Source: a bacterium
Lineage (GTDB): Bacteria; Auribacterota; Auribacteria; Auribacterales; Auribacteraceae
Direction: 5' to 3'
Assembly: GCA_018435605.1 (NCBI GenBank)
Contig: JAHDNF010000016.1
Coordinates: 1 to 64,000, forward strand
Length of the DNA stretch: 64,000 nt
The notes beneath the pieces were generated by a model that was not told where the DNA came from, did no database searches, and saw only the letters and a list, made by a program, of their open reading frames with translations. The position numbers and the translations under genes were made by a program. Shown here piece after piece: positions 1 through 9,800 of this stretch (positions are counted from its first letter, which is position 1; each line of letters starts with the position of its first letter).

Positions 1-1
1 A

Positions 2-763
2 TGCGGTAGTCACATGATAACGTATTTCGCTAAAAAACCTGAACGAAAATATTTTTATTACGAGTGCGGACGATCAAAGCAAGGTATCGGCTGTTCAAAT
101 AAAAGAATATCGGCAACTGTCTTTGATGAAGCGTTAATTGAGTTTTTCAAGCGGGCAGGAAAAGATCAGGAGATTATTGTCAGGGCAATAGGAACCGCTA
201 TTATGGAATCTAAAAATAAAGTTGAAGAACTCGAAAAGATTATCAATGAAAAACAGGTTTTTCTGGATGATTTAAAACATGAAACTCAAAAACTTCTTGA
301 TCTTGCTATGAACGGAACAATACCACAAGGTTCTACATTGAAAGATAAAATGAATATTATCGAACTGGAAATTGAGAAGATAACGAACGACCTGAGCAAA
401 CTGCAAGCACAGAAACGTATCGCTCAGATCAACGCTCATTCAGGCGAATATCTGTACCAAAACATCCGATCAGCCATAGAGAATATAGACAAAGTATCCC
501 CGGAAACACAAAAAATTTTGTTGAAGGCTCTAATAAAAGACATAGTTATATTTGATGACAGGATTGAGATAAATATGTACATACGTGAATCGACAGGAGA
601 GAGCGAGCCGGCAGATCAGCCAGACAAAGAAAAACGCCCCACAGAATCCTGCGAGGCGTCAAACAAAAAAAGCCCAAGTTCGGCTGATTGTCCTATTTGG
701 CTGGCCGGGCAGGACTCGAACCTGCGAATGCGGGGACCAAAACCCCGTGTCTTAGCCGCTTGA
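2..763 (+). CDS. Large serine recombinase, C-terminal part (5' end outside window)
   Basis: The reading frame is open to the left edge, so only the C-terminal part of a site-specific DNA recombinase is visible. The first residues read CGSHM, followed about 15 residues later by YYECGRSKQGIGC. This is the paired-Cys pattern of the recombinase zinc beta-ribbon. A long charged coiled coil follows (about residues 45-150), as in large serine integrases. The catalytic resolvase domain must lie to the left. The last ~45 codons run through a minus-strand terminator (634-659) and into tRNA-Gln, and the stop lies inside the tRNA. That tail is therefore probably read-through of the target sequence and not original protein. 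Such genes usually belong to integrative elements or prophages. The family assignment is good; whether the enzyme is intact cannot be judged here. Confidence 0.75.
   Translation, partial: CGSHMITYFAKKPERKYFYYECGRSKQGIGCSNKRISATVFDEALIEFFKRAGKDQEIIVRAIGTAIMESKNKVEELEKIINEKQVFLDDLKHETQKLLDLAMNGTIPQGSTLKDKMNIIELEIEKITNDLSKLQAQKRIAQINAHSGEYLYQNIRSAIENIDKVSPETQKILLKALIKDIVIFDDRIEINMYIRESTGESEPADQPDKEKRPTESCEASNKKSPSSADCPIWLAGQDSNLRMRGPKPRVLAA
634..659 (-). terminator. Intrinsic terminator of tRNA-Gln
   Basis: On the minus strand an 11-bp stem (ACGCCTCGCAG / CTGTGGGGCGT, with two G-U pairs) closes a GATT loop and is followed by TTTTC and more T. It lies about 39 nt past the encoded CCA of tRNA-Gln, in the right orientation to end that transcript. 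It also lies inside the apparent 3' end of the recombinase frame. Confidence 0.8.
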
Positions 764-773
764 CGACCGGCCA
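698..773 (-). tRNA. tRNA-Gln (anticodon UUG)
   Basis: The minus strand folds as a complete cloverleaf. The 7-bp acceptor is TGGCCGG/CCGGCCA, the anticodon stem CGGGG/CCCCG carries loop TTTTGGT (anticodon TTG), and the T arm contains GGTTCGAGTCC. The discriminator is G, as usual for Gln, and CCA is encoded (698-700). A promoter lies upstream at 802-830 and a terminator downstream at 634-659. Its 3' half faces the recombinase gene, the usual position of an integration site. Confidence 0.97.
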
Positions 774-801
774 GCACTATTCCCATTATTCGGAAAGCTA
801 C

Positions 802-830
802 ATACTAAAAAATGATCGTTACTATGTCAA
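802..830 (-). promoter_or_regulatory. Sigma-70-type promoter for tRNA-Gln
   Basis: On the minus strand TTGACA (825-830) is followed by a 17-nt spacer and TAGTAT (802-807). Transcription would start near 795, about 22 nt before the tRNA. The -35 box is perfect and the -10 matches 4 of 6. Confidence 0.7.
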
Positions 831-901
831 TAAAAATCGACGGATCACTTGGCATCGAAGTATCTCGTAACTTAAGTTGTTTTTTATATTGCTAATTACA
901 A

Positions 902-930
902 TTGACACCATACATCCGTTACATTATTAT
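902..930 (+). promoter_or_regulatory. Sigma-70-type promoter of the nfeD-floA operon
   Basis: TTGACA (902-907), a 17-nt spacer and TATTAT (925-930) predict a start near 937. This leaves a leader of about 64 nt before the GTG at 1001. Because the in-frame TTG at 902 is part of the -35 box, it cannot be the translation start. Confidence 0.75.
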
Positions 931-1000
931 CGAACTTATTGACGCTTCACATAAGAAATACTGCGCTACAAGCGTCATTTTACATAAAGGATTTTTCTCA

Positions 1001-2476
1001 GTGGACTTCATTTCCCGACGATTTATTCTGGCCTGCTTTATGGCGGGCATAATATTTTTATCCGAATCGTTATTTGCTCAGGCATCCGACCATGACAGGC
1101 CTGTCGAATGTGTAATTATTACACTGCATGGCGAAGTCGATTTTGCCATGTCCAGCTTTACACAGCGTTCGACAGAGATTGCATCGCAGGCCGGAGCATC
1201 TATTATCATATTCGACATCGATACTTTTGGAGGCAGGGTTGACTCCGCGCTCGACATTTCAAAAACCATTACCGATCTGACAGATATAAAAACTATAGCG
1301 TATGTATCTGTAAAAGCAATCTCTGCAGGCGCTCTTATAGCCCTTTCCTGCAATGAGATAATCATGAAACAACATACTACGATCGGCGACTGCGCGCCTA
1401 TCGCCATTACGCAGGAAGGTCCGCAGATGCTGGGAGAAAAGTTTCAGTCACCGCTACGGGCGGAATTTAGAAAACTCGCCGAGTATAACGGATATCCGAC
1501 TGCTCTTGCCGAAGCCATGGTAACACAGGATATCGAAGTCTATAAGATTACTTACAATGACGGCCGTTACACTTATATGACCGGTAAAGACCTCGATGCG
1601 CTGACCGAACAGGAGCAAAAACAGATATATAGAAAAAATGTCATTGTAGACAACACTCAGTTGTTGACCATTCATGATCAGGAAGCGCTTGAGCTGGGGT
1701 TTGCGCGTCAGATAGTATCGAACGAACAGGAACTGCTGGCGATATTTAATCTTTCCGAAGAAAATATCATGCGGATAAATTTCACATGGTCGGAACAATT
1801 TGTTCGATTGATTGAACGCATAACTCCTATTCTGATGCTCATCGGTCTGCTGGCGTTATATACCGAATTCAAAGTGCCCGGATTCGGACTGCCCGGGCTG
1901 ATCGCTCTGGTGTGTTTCGGTTTGGTATTCGGCAGTAAAATTTTTGTCGGGCTAGCATCTTATACCGAGCTACTTTTGTTTGTTACCGGACTTGTGTTGA
2001 TTCTGCTTGAAATATTCGTTATACCGGGGTTCGGCATAGCGGGTATAAGCGGGATATTATTGTTGATAGTCAGTTTGTTTCTCGCGTCGCAGTCATTTGT
2101 GATCCCTACGCTTCCTTGGCAGGTTGCACTGACAAAAGCATGGATTATGCAGTTTTCAATTGTGTTGATATCTTTTTTTCTTGGAGTGTTACTGCTTGGC
2201 AAATTGATACCACGCACATCGTTTGCGCAAAAAATAGCTTTGCAGACAGAGTTGTCAGGCAATGGCGGGTTTTCAGATGTTTCTATCGATTATAATAAAT
2301 ATCTGGGTAAACAGGGAATAGCCATATCCATGCTACGCCCGTCAGGTAAGGCGCGGTTCGCGGATGATTTGCTTGATGTCATTTCCGACACCGCTTTTAT
2401 CTCTGCTCAAACGCCTATAAGGGTAATCAGGATTGAGGGTAAAAAACTGTTTGTAGAGGAGATAACTGAAACCTGA
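1001..2476 (+). CDS. NfeD-family membrane serine protease (long form, ClpP-like domain)
   Basis: This is a long NfeD protein (STOPP family): an N-terminal ClpP-class serine protease domain, a membrane region and a C-terminal OB-fold. From the chosen start a signal peptide covers residues 1-27 (ending SLFAQA). The protease domain follows, with FDIDTFGGRVD near 71-81 and the probable nucleophile Ser108 in KAISAGAL. Several hydrophobic helices lie between about 270 and 400. The OB-fold at the end carries the typical LRPSGKARF. Homologues cleave membrane proteins and associate with flotillins or stomatins. I chose GTG 1001 because TAAAGGA lies just upstream and the promoter excludes the longer frame. 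The stop overlaps the next start (TGATGA), so the two are translationally coupled. Confidence 0.88.
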   Translation: MDFISRRFILACFMAGIIFLSESLFAQASDHDRPVECVIITLHGEVDFAMSSFTQRSTEIASQAGASIIIFDIDTFGGRVDSALDISKTITDLTDIKTIAYVSVKAISAGALIALSCNEIIMKQHTTIGDCAPIAITQEGPQMLGEKFQSPLRAEFRKLAEYNGYPTALAEAMVTQDIEVYKITYNDGRYTYMTGKDLDALTEQEQKQIYRKNVIVDNTQLLTIHDQEALELGFARQIVSNEQELLAIFNLSEENIMRINFTWSEQFVRLIERITPILMLIGLLALYTEFKVPGFGLPGLIALVCFGLVFGSKIFVGLASYTELLLFVTGLVLILLEIFVIPGFGIAGISGILLLIVSLFLASQSFVIPTLPWQVALTKAWIMQFSIVLISFFLGVLLLGKLIPRTSFAQKIALQTELSGNGGFSDVSIDYNKYLGKQGIAISMLRPSGKARFADDLLDVISDTAFISAQTPIRVIRIEGKKLFVEEITET

Positions 2477-2946
2477 TGAATATGTTTATTCTTTTTCTCG
2501 TGGCAGGATTGATACTATTGATTGCCGAAATATTTGTACCCGGCGGTATACTTGGATTTATCGGCACAATTTTGCTTATGTTATCATCAATAATATGTTT
2601 TAATGTATTCGGCACACGAATCGGCCTGTACTATGTAGTTGCCCTTATTGCTGGAGGAGCGTTCGGAATCATTATATTGTTTAAGTTTGCCCACTATTTG
2701 CCGTTTCGAAAACGGTTGTTTTTGGATACATCGGAAAAAGGAATGAACGTCGAAATTGAGGAATTAAAACATCTTGCTGGTAAATCGGGGTTTGCCTGCT
2801 CGGTATTGCGGCCTGCTGGCAGGATTGTAATTGACGGCAAACGTTACGACGCTGTTACTGAGGGAACATATATCAAACAGGGTGAGCCTGTTGAAGTGTA
2901 CCGTATTGACGGAAATAATCTGATAGTCAGACAGAAAACATCATAA
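2476..2946 (+). CDS. NfeD-family membrane protein (short form)
   Basis: The 156-residue protein is the short NfeD type without a protease domain. Two or three hydrophobic helices (about residues 3-70) come first, with the typical IAEIFVPGGILGFIG turn. A soluble OB-fold follows (about 95-156) with LRPAGRIVIDGKRYDAVTEG and a closing strand NNLIVRQ. In other bacteria such proteins sit beside flotillin genes and are thought to partner them in organising membrane proteins. It overlaps the long NfeD gene by one base and precedes floA by 15 bp, so all are one operon. The family assignment is firm; the exact role is known only by analogy. Confidence 0.87.
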   Translation: MNMFILFLVAGLILLIAEIFVPGGILGFIGTILLMLSSIICFNVFGTRIGLYYVVALIAGGAFGIIILFKFAHYLPFRKRLFLDTSEKGMNVEIEELKHLAGKSGFACSVLRPAGRIVIDGKRYDAVTEGTYIKQGEPVEVYRIDGNNLIVRQKTS

Positions 2947-2961
2947 AAAAGGAGTAAAAAG

Positions 2962-3960
2962 ATGCCTCCGGAATTTATCCTGATCGGTATTTTGTTAGTA
3001 ATTTCTTTTACGGTATTTGTGGTTGTAATGAGATATTTAAACCTGTGGATACAGGCGTTTGCGTCTGGAGTGCCTATAGGGATACCGACACTGTTTATGA
3101 TGCAGTTACGTAAAGTCAGCCCAAAAGTTATTGTCAACGCGCGAATTATGTCTGCCAAGGCGGGGTTGGATATATCTACCAATCATCTTGAAGCGCATCT
3201 GCTGGCAGGCGGCAATATTTTTAACGTAGTGCAGGCTTTGATTGCCGCGGACAAGGCCAATATCGCGTTAAAATTTTCACAGGCGGCGGCTATCGATCTT
3301 GCGGGAAGAGACGTGCTCGAAGCGGTAAAAACCAGCGTGAACCCTAAGGTGATCGATTGTCCGAAAAGGGAAGCTGGAAGAGATACGGTTGATGCGGTGG
3401 CCAAAGACGGCATTCAGCTCAAAGCCAAAGCTCGTGTTACCGTGCGAACGAACATAGAACGGTTGGTCGGAGGCGCTACGGAAGATACTATTATCGCCCG
3501 TGTGGGGGAAGGTATTGTCACGTCAATCGGTTCGGCGAAATCTCATAAAGAAGTGCTTGAGAATCCTGATCTTATATCAAAGAACGTGCTGTCTCGCGGA
3601 CTAGATACGGGTACGGCTTATGAAATTTTATCAATCGATATTGCAGACATTGATGTTGGCGCAAATATCGGCGCTAAACTTCAGGAAGAACAAGCGCAGG
3701 CTGATATGAGAATAGCTCAAGCCAAGGCGGAGGAACGCAGGGCAATGGCAGTAGCCGCCGAACAGGAAAGCCTTGCTCATGTCCAACAAATGCGCGCAAA
3801 GGTGATTGAGGCGGAAGCAAAGATTCCGCTCGCCATAGCATCCGCGTTCGAAAAAGGGAATCTGGGTATTATGGATTATTATAACATGAAGAACATCATT
3901 GCTGATACGGATATGCGGCGGTCTATCGCCAAAGAGGAACCCAAAGACAAGAAAAAGTAA
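2962..3960 (+). CDS. floA: Flotillin-like protein FloA
   Basis: The 332-residue protein matches the FloA/YqfA family in full length. A hydrophobic membrane hairpin lies at about 5-45. A PHB/SPFH-type domain follows, including the family stretches [20 protein letters not shown] and [15 protein letters not shown]. An Ala/Glu-rich region (about 235-290) would form the oligomerisation coiled coil. Flotillins form membrane scaffolds that concentrate signalling and secretion proteins. A strong Shine-Dalgarno (AAGGAG) precedes the ATG. The nfeD-nfeD-floA order is the classical arrangement, as in Bacillus yqeZ-yqfA. The C-terminus is lysine-rich (KEEPKDKKK). Confidence 0.93.
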   Translation: MPPEFILIGILLVISFTVFVVVMRYLNLWIQAFASGVPIGIPTLFMMQLRKVSPKVIVNARIMSAKAGLDISTNHLEAHLLAGGNIFNVVQALIAADKANIALKFSQAAAIDLAGRDVLEAVKTSVNPKVIDCPKREAGRDTVDAVAKDGIQLKAKARVTVRTNIERLVGGATEDTIIARVGEGIVTSIGSAKSHKEVLENPDLISKNVLSRGLDTGTAYEILSIDIADIDVGANIGAKLQEEQAQADMRIAQAKAEERRAMAVAAEQESLAHVQQMRAKVIEAEAKIPLAIASAFEKGNLGIMDYYNMKNIIADTDMRRSIAKEEPKDKKK

Positions 3961-3969
3961 GGTTTATTT

Positions 3970-4497
3970 ATGGAACAACTTATCGGGTTGATTATCTTTC
4001 TGCTCGTGGTTGTCGTAGGACGGCTCATCGAGGCGTCTCAACGCAAACAAAATCAAGAACGCGATAACTCGCGACCGGCACAAAAGCCTGAGCAATCTTA
4101 TGAACCTCCGATTCGTCGTCCTGTAGAAATACAAAGGCAAAAAACAGAGCCGAAACATGAGGAATATAATGCGCCTGAGGAAGAAGTGGAAGAGTTTCTG
4201 CGCAATATCGGCATACTTCCTCCAAAAGAAGAAAAACCGGTACATCGAAAACGGAAAACTCATGTCCGTCAGGAGCCTGCGGTTGCCAAATCGAAATCCG
4301 AGTTAAGCGAAGATAAAGATGCCTTGCGTAAAAAGGCTGGAATACAGGCTTTACCGGAACTTGAGCCGATTCGGTCGGATATGAAAGGAACCGGATTTGT
4401 TTTTAAAGATATGTTGCACGATAAAGAATCTTTGAAGACAGCTTTTGTGCTAAGTGAAGTTTTAAAGCCTCCGTTAGCTTTGCGCCGAGACAGATAA
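3970..4497 (+). CDS. Small membrane-anchored protein of the floA operon, function unknown
   Basis: I do not know a function for this 175-residue protein. One N-terminal membrane helix (about 3-18, LIGLIIFLLVVVVGRLI) is followed by a long charged, proline-rich and probably disordered segment (20-130). The C-terminus is compact, with KESLKTAFVLSEVLKPPLALR. I have the impression that a similar tail (LR.AFVLSEVL.PP.ALR) ends proteins encoded next to floA in other PVC-type bacteria, but I cannot check this. The gene starts 9 bp after floA, so it probably works with the flotillin scaffold. The disordered linker with conserved tip suggests an adaptor reaching from the membrane. Confidence 0.75.
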   Translation: MEQLIGLIIFLLVVVVGRLIEASQRKQNQERDNSRPAQKPEQSYEPPIRRPVEIQRQKTEPKHEEYNAPEEEVEEFLRNIGILPPKEEKPVHRKRKTHVRQEPAVAKSKSELSEDKDALRKKAGIQALPELEPIRSDMKGTGFVFKDMLHDKESLKTAFVLSEVLKPPLALRRDR

Positions 4498-4521
4498 GTT
4501 TATTTGTCTTTGATAAAAACA

Positions 4522-4549
4522 TTGCATAAATATGTAAGTATGTTATAGT
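4522..4549 (+). promoter_or_regulatory. Possible promoter for comM
   Basis: TTGCAT, a 16-nt spacer and TATAGT place a start near 4556, about 29 nt before the comM ATG. The -10 box matches 5 of 6 but the -35 box only 3 of 6. Confidence 0.45.
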
Positions 4550-4584
4550 GTAGCCGTAACCGGAAATATCATCCAGAGAAAACA

Positions 4585-6117
4585 ATGCTCGCTAAAGTTT
4601 ACTCAACATCTGTGTACGGGATCGACGCATATCCTGTGGAAATTGAAATCGATGTGGCAAACGGATTGCCTTCTGTAGTAGTCGTGGGGTTGCCTGACAC
4701 CGCGGTGAAAGAAAGTAAAGAACGGGTCAAATCGGCAATACAGAATTGCGGATATAAGCATCCTATAAAACGGATAACCGTTAACCTTGCGCCTGCTGAT
4801 ATCAAGAAAGAAGGGCCTGGGTTCGACCTTCCTATAGCGATGGGCATTCTTGCCGCCAGCGAACAGTTAAACCAAGAAAAAATAAAAAATTTTTATATTT
4901 GCGGAGAACTTGCTCTGGACGGACAAATCCGTCCGGTAAAAGGTGTGCTTTCCATGGCAATCCATGCGCGTAATTCCGGCAAAAAGGGGTTTATTGTTCC
5001 GTCGGCGAATGTAGCTGAAGCGGCTGTAGTTGATGGTATTGATGTATATCCTGCGGAACATCTTTCGGAAGTCATATCGTTTATCAATGATGGCGATAAG
5101 ATAGCTCCGTTCAAAATTGACCGTGACGAATTGTTTGCTTATACCTACGAATCGCACGTCGATTTTTCCGATGTACACGGACAACCGTATACCAAGCGGG
5201 CGTTGGAAATAGCGGCGGCCGGCGGCCATAACGTAATAATGATAGGGCCTCCCGGGTCGGGTAAAACCATGCTTGCGCGCAGGATACCGACCATATTGCC
5301 TCCTATGACCTCGGAAGAATCTTTGGAAACCACTAAAATACATAGTATAATGGGGTTGCTGGGCGAAAAAAAATCTCTCATAACTATGCGTCCGTTCAGG
5401 TCTCCTCATCATACCATCTCAGATTCAGGGCTTATCGGTGGAGGAACGTTTCCTAAACCGGGCGAAGTATCGCTGGCACACAACGGAGTATTGTTTCTTG
5501 ACGAATTGGCCGAGTTCAACCGCCATGTGCTTGAAGTGATGCGCCAGCCTCTTGAGGATGGGGAGGTAACCATTTCGCGGGCGGCGGGATCGGTAAATTT
5601 TCCGGCGAGGTTTATGCTGATAGCGGCAACTAACCCGTGCCCGTGTGGACACGCCAACGACCCCAAAAAAGAATGCCGGTGTTCGTCCAATCAGATAGAG
5701 AAATACATGGCTAAAATATCCGGTCCTCTTCTCGACAGGATAGACATTCACCTTGAAGTTGCTCCGGTCGAGTATAGAGATCTTCTGGGGAAACAGCAAG
5801 AAGAGACGTCCGCTTCAATCCGTGAACGTGTTGTGCATGCCCGCCGATTGCAGAATGCCCGATTCAAAGGCAAAAAAATATTTTGCAATGCTCAAATGGC
5901 GTCAGCGGCAATACGCCAGCATTGTACGATTTCACAGGAAAGCGAACAGCTTCTTAAGAAGGCTATGGAACATCTTGGATTGAGCGCGCGCGCATATCAT
6001 CGTATTTTGAAAGTTGCCCGTACAATAGCCGATCTGGCAGATTCGCAGTCCATAGAAACACCGCATATTCTCGAAGCCATACAGTACCGTTCGCTTGACC
6101 GGTCTTATTTTCGGTAA
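4585..6117 (+). CDS. comM: ComM/YifB-family Mg-chelatase-like AAA+ ATPase
   Basis: The 510-residue protein has the standard ComM/YifB length and domain order. An N-terminal Lon-protease-like fold without a protease site covers about 1-170. The AAA+ module has Walker A GPPGSGKT at 221-228, Walker [11 protein letters not shown] and the sensor region [10 protein letters not shown] cysteine cluster ([17 protein letters not shown]) precedes the C-terminal Mg-chelatase lid domain. In naturally transformable bacteria ComM is a hexameric helicase promoting branch migration during integration of incoming DNA. It is also present in many non-transformable species. It stands alone with its own likely promoter. 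Confidence 0.93.
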   Translation: MLAKVYSTSVYGIDAYPVEIEIDVANGLPSVVVVGLPDTAVKESKERVKSAIQNCGYKHPIKRITVNLAPADIKKEGPGFDLPIAMGILAASEQLNQEKIKNFYICGELALDGQIRPVKGVLSMAIHARNSGKKGFIVPSANVAEAAVVDGIDVYPAEHLSEVISFINDGDKIAPFKIDRDELFAYTYESHVDFSDVHGQPYTKRALEIAAAGGHNVIMIGPPGSGKTMLARRIPTILPPMTSEESLETTKIHSIMGLLGEKKSLITMRPFRSPHHTISDSGLIGGGTFPKPGEVSLAHNGVLFLDELAEFNRHVLEVMRQPLEDGEVTISRAAGSVNFPARFMLIAATNPCPCGHANDPKKECRCSSNQIEKYMAKISGPLLDRIDIHLEVAPVEYRDLLGKQQEETSASIRERVVHARRLQNARFKGKKIFCNAQMASAAIRQHCTISQESEQLLKKAMEHLGLSARAYHRILKVARTIADLADSQSIETPHILEAIQYRSLDRSYFR

Positions 6118-6210
6118 TACTTTGCCTCGTATGCATTCCCATTTTTTATAAATTGATTAAACATAAGATCGTTATCCGTTGTCTTACCGGTAAACGTTAG
6201 GGAGTAAACA

Positions 6211-6672
6211 ATGGCATACAAGGTAATTTCAGATATGATCCTCGTTATTCATTTGTGCTGGATTATTTTTATGCTTTGGGGATTTATTTTGACTGTGCGC
6301 AGTATTGTTCAGTTTATATCAGGGAACCGCAATATGGCGGCTACCTTTTTAGACCGCTGGGTATTTCGTTCTGTCCATACTGCAGGGATAATTTTTGTAG
6401 CCGTGTTGGCGGTTTTGCGGAAATATTGTCCGTTGACAGTAATTGAAAATTTTTTTAGATACCGGCATGAACCATCCAGCACATATCCGGGGTCATTTAT
6501 AGTTTATTTTATTGAGAAAATAGTGTACCCGGATGTAAATCCGCTTATGATTATAATCCCTACCGTGGTTGTTGCTGTAATATCGTTGCTAGCCTATATG
6601 ATCCTACCACCTGACCGGACAGTTCTATTCCTGAGAAAAATAATAAATCCAAACCACAACATGCTTATGTAA
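6211..6672 (+). CDS. DUF2784 membrane protein
   Basis: The 153-residue protein resembles DUF2784, a small family of integral membrane proteins of unknown function. Four hydrophobic helices are visible (about 8-35, 50-68, 88-105, 112-132). The N-terminal stretch DMILVIHLCWIIFMLWG and the later WVFRSVHTAGIIFVAVLA contain the conserved His and Trp residues typical of the family. A Shine-Dalgarno (AGGGAG) lies 7 nt before the ATG. The gene follows comM after 93 bp. No function can be inferred from the neighbours. Confidence 0.75.
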   Translation: MAYKVISDMILVIHLCWIIFMLWGFILTVRSIVQFISGNRNMAATFLDRWVFRSVHTAGIIFVAVLAVLRKYCPLTVIENFFRYRHEPSSTYPGSFIVYFIEKIVYPDVNPLMIIIPTVVVAVISLLAYMILPPDRTVLFLRKIINPNHNMLM

Positions 6673-6674
6673 AT

Positions 6675-6690
6675 GCATACAAGAGTATGC
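6675..6690 (+). repeat. Inverted repeat abutting the -35 box of the giant gene
   Basis: GCATAC-AAGA-GTATGC ends exactly where the -35 hexamer at 6691 begins. It could be a regulator site, or a weak terminator of the preceding gene, since TTGTAATTCTTTTT follows. Confidence 0.4.
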
Positions 6691-6719
6691 TTGTAATTCT
6701 TTTTACATTAATGTATAAT
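6691..6719 (+). promoter_or_regulatory. Promoter of the giant gene
   Basis: TTGTAA (6691-6696), a 17-nt spacer and a perfect TATAAT (6714-6719) predict a start near 6726. The leader would be about 97 nt, ending with the Shine-Dalgarno GAGAGAAGG before the ATG at 6823. Confidence 0.7.
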
Positions 6720-6822
6720 TAATATTGTTAAGACTATTGAAATATTACTAATTTTTAACCTTGTCTATCGCTTAATCGACAATCAGCAGATGCAAAGATA
6801 GGGTGCTGAAGAGAGAAGGTCT

Positions 6823-9800
6823 ATGCGAAAATTCCGTTTAGGAATTAATAATTTGTATTCGGTAATCATTTTTTTAGCTATCCAGTTAATTGCCGGAAAA
6901 CTCTGCGCCGGCCAGCAGGATATTTGTGCAAACTCGCTGTCAATACCTACCGGATACGCTGAAATAAAAGAGCGGTACAAAGGGTCGTCCGACATAACTG
7001 TAATACACATTCAGGACGCTCATTGTATCTACGAAGCGCAGAAGAACATAGCAAAAATTCTCGAATGGTTTAACCGGAGTTGCGGAGTAACTCTTATCGC
7101 TGTTGAGGGAGCTGACGATGTACTTACGACAGATGAGTTCGCATCATTTCCTCACAAGCAGACTCGGGTAAATGTATCTGACTATATGATGAGAAGCGGT
7201 CGTATTTCAGGCGCGGAATATTTTGACATAGTATCCGATTCCGGTGTATTGCTTACAGGGCTTGAGGAAAGGTCATTATATACGGAGAATTTATCTCAAT
7301 ACAAACGGTTGCTTTCTCAAAGGGCAAGAATTGATCAGACGTTCGCTAGGCTTGAGCGAATACAAGATTCCATAGAGAAACAATTTTACACTCCGGAGAT
7401 GCAAACGCTTATAGGGTTGGCGCAGGATTATCATGCAGGGCGAATCCAACTGACCGGATACATTCAAAACCTGCTTTCTTTTTGCAGTCGGCATGATATT
7501 TCACTCGAAAATTATCCTAACCTGCAAAGCATAGACACAATTTACAGCATAGAAAAAGATCTGGATTTTGATCTGATCCAGCGCCAAAGGCGGGCGCTGA
7601 TAGACGAGCTTACCGAAAAAATGGATGCTGATGCTTTGCGGTCTTTGCTGAGGGCGCATATGGATTTCAAACTTATGCACCGGTCGCATGAGGATTTTCA
7701 CAGTTACCTTAATTCTCTTATGCAAGAGTACGGGATAAGCCCTAATGACTATAAAAACTTGAAGGCGTATTTTTCGTATCTGGAAACCTATAATTCACTC
7801 GACTGGACAGCTGTAAATCAGGAAAGTTCAACTATTACGGAACAACTGCTCGCCGCATTGTCCGCAGACGACACACAGCGTATCGTATATTCATGCAGGG
7901 AATCGCTTAAGCTACTGCATGAGATGTTTATGCTGTATCTTCCGGTTTACCGTTATGAAGAGTACCTCAGCAGAAAGGAATCGTTACAGCCGGCTCAAAT
8001 CGTAACGCAATTGCAAGTACTAGCCTCACGGTCGGGGATAAAGACACAACTTGGCGAGGATCAATCGTTTCTAGTAAAAACCCTTCCTCTTGTAGAACAA
8101 TTTTATACCGTAGCGAAACAGCGCGACAAAGCGCTTCTGGAAAATCTGATTGCGCAAATGAAACAACATACAGCGAAGACAGCGGTATTTATCGCCGGCG
8201 GGTTCCATACTAAAGGTATAACCGCTCAGCTTAAGGAAAAGGACATTTCTTATGTTGTCGTAGCGCCGAAAGTATCTCGTGTTCCAGAGTCTAACGAATA
8301 CATATCAATGATTATGGAACAGAAAAATATATACGAGCTGTATTTAGGAACATCCACGCTGGCTATAGCGACATGGCTCGAAAGAAATCCGCTGACCGCT
8401 CAGGATAGGAAAAACGCTATCGGATACCGTATGAAGAGCCTTATGGTTGGGTCGTATACCTATACGGTTGCTCAGGAAAATCAGCTTCAGGCGCAGAGCG
8501 ATCCTTCATTTTTGACCGGAAAGATAGTTGATTTGCTAGCAAATTGGGGTAAACAAAATTACGGTGATATTGAAGTTTCGGATATCCGGTTTTTGGGACC
8601 ATATTTGCAGGTGGCAATGGTGGTAAACGGTAAAGAGATTGTTTTTCTGTTTACCGAGTCGGAACATGGAGGCAGAGCGACATTGGAGACTCCGCAAGCG
8701 GAAACTATGGATATCCTTTTCAACGGTGCCGGCGAACTGAATTTATTGGAATCCGACCGGATAGACGGTATGCAGTTTCAGGTTATTACTCCTAACGGAC
8801 TCAAAACCCTATTGGCGTATGGAAATAAGTTGAATTCGCGATCGACGCAGGAACTTCGCGAATCCATACGTGAAGATATGGAAAACCGGCTTGCCGTATT
8901 GCTTATCGAAAATCAAATTGAAGGTCCTGAACAATTTCAGAATCTGCTTAAAGATAATAATATAGGATTATCTAAAAACGAGCTGAGCGATTTCTTCGAG
9001 AAGACGGGCGTTTATTTCATGCACGATATATTTCATCCCGCGTTTTCCGCCAGCATAGCAAACAGCACTTTGGTCGGCATATACCTTGGCGTAAAAGCGC
9101 ATGATACAGGACTATACATTACTAACGAAGAATTGCCTGCAAAGGTAACCGGCATATTCGGCCGGTTGGGTTTTGACAGTATGTACATTGAACAGGGTAT
9201 ACCGGTAAATGTGATCAAAGATTTTTTCCGCAAACTATCTTCAGGGGATATAGCCGTAACTGCTGGAATAAGCGATTTGTACATAGGCTCCGACGACCAT
9301 GGTGCATATTATGTTTCCGCAGTCAGGCAAAACGACGGGCGAATTTTCTTAAAACTCGAACAGGCTGACACATCCGCTGACGATCTGACAGACAGAATAG
9401 ACCCTGCTGTGCTGGATATGATAATCACCCCTGCTACGTATCCTGCTCAGGAAGAAAACCTGCTTACCATAACTCAAAGCGAGCCGGGCATCACCTTTGT
9501 TGAGGTGAAAGACAATAAAATGGTCATAAATCTGCTCAAAGTAGACAAAAGCCTTGCTTTTCAGAAAACCGATATCAAATTATCTATCGATTTGAGCAAA
9601 AAACTGCCCGGCCTTGAGGCATTTTTTATACAGATCAAAACCGCGGCGGCGGAAAACGGCATTCACCTGCTCGGCGTAGTCATGAATAATCCGGAATTAA
9701 CGGGCGGCAAAGCATTTTTTCATGATTTTGAAGGGTTTATGCAGGCTTATTATTCTTTTATCGTAGGTCTTGAGGTTAACAAACGGCTTTCGCAAAGGTA

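Noticed and set aside
688-870. 60-codon frame over tRNA-Gln
   Set aside because: It reads antisense through the tRNA and gives the familiar tRNA-derived artefact sequence (AGLEPANAG).
902-1000. Longer NfeD start at the in-frame TTG 902
   Set aside because: The TTG is part of a strong TTGACA-N17-TATTAT promoter. GTG 1001 has its own Shine-Dalgarno and begins a clean signal peptide.
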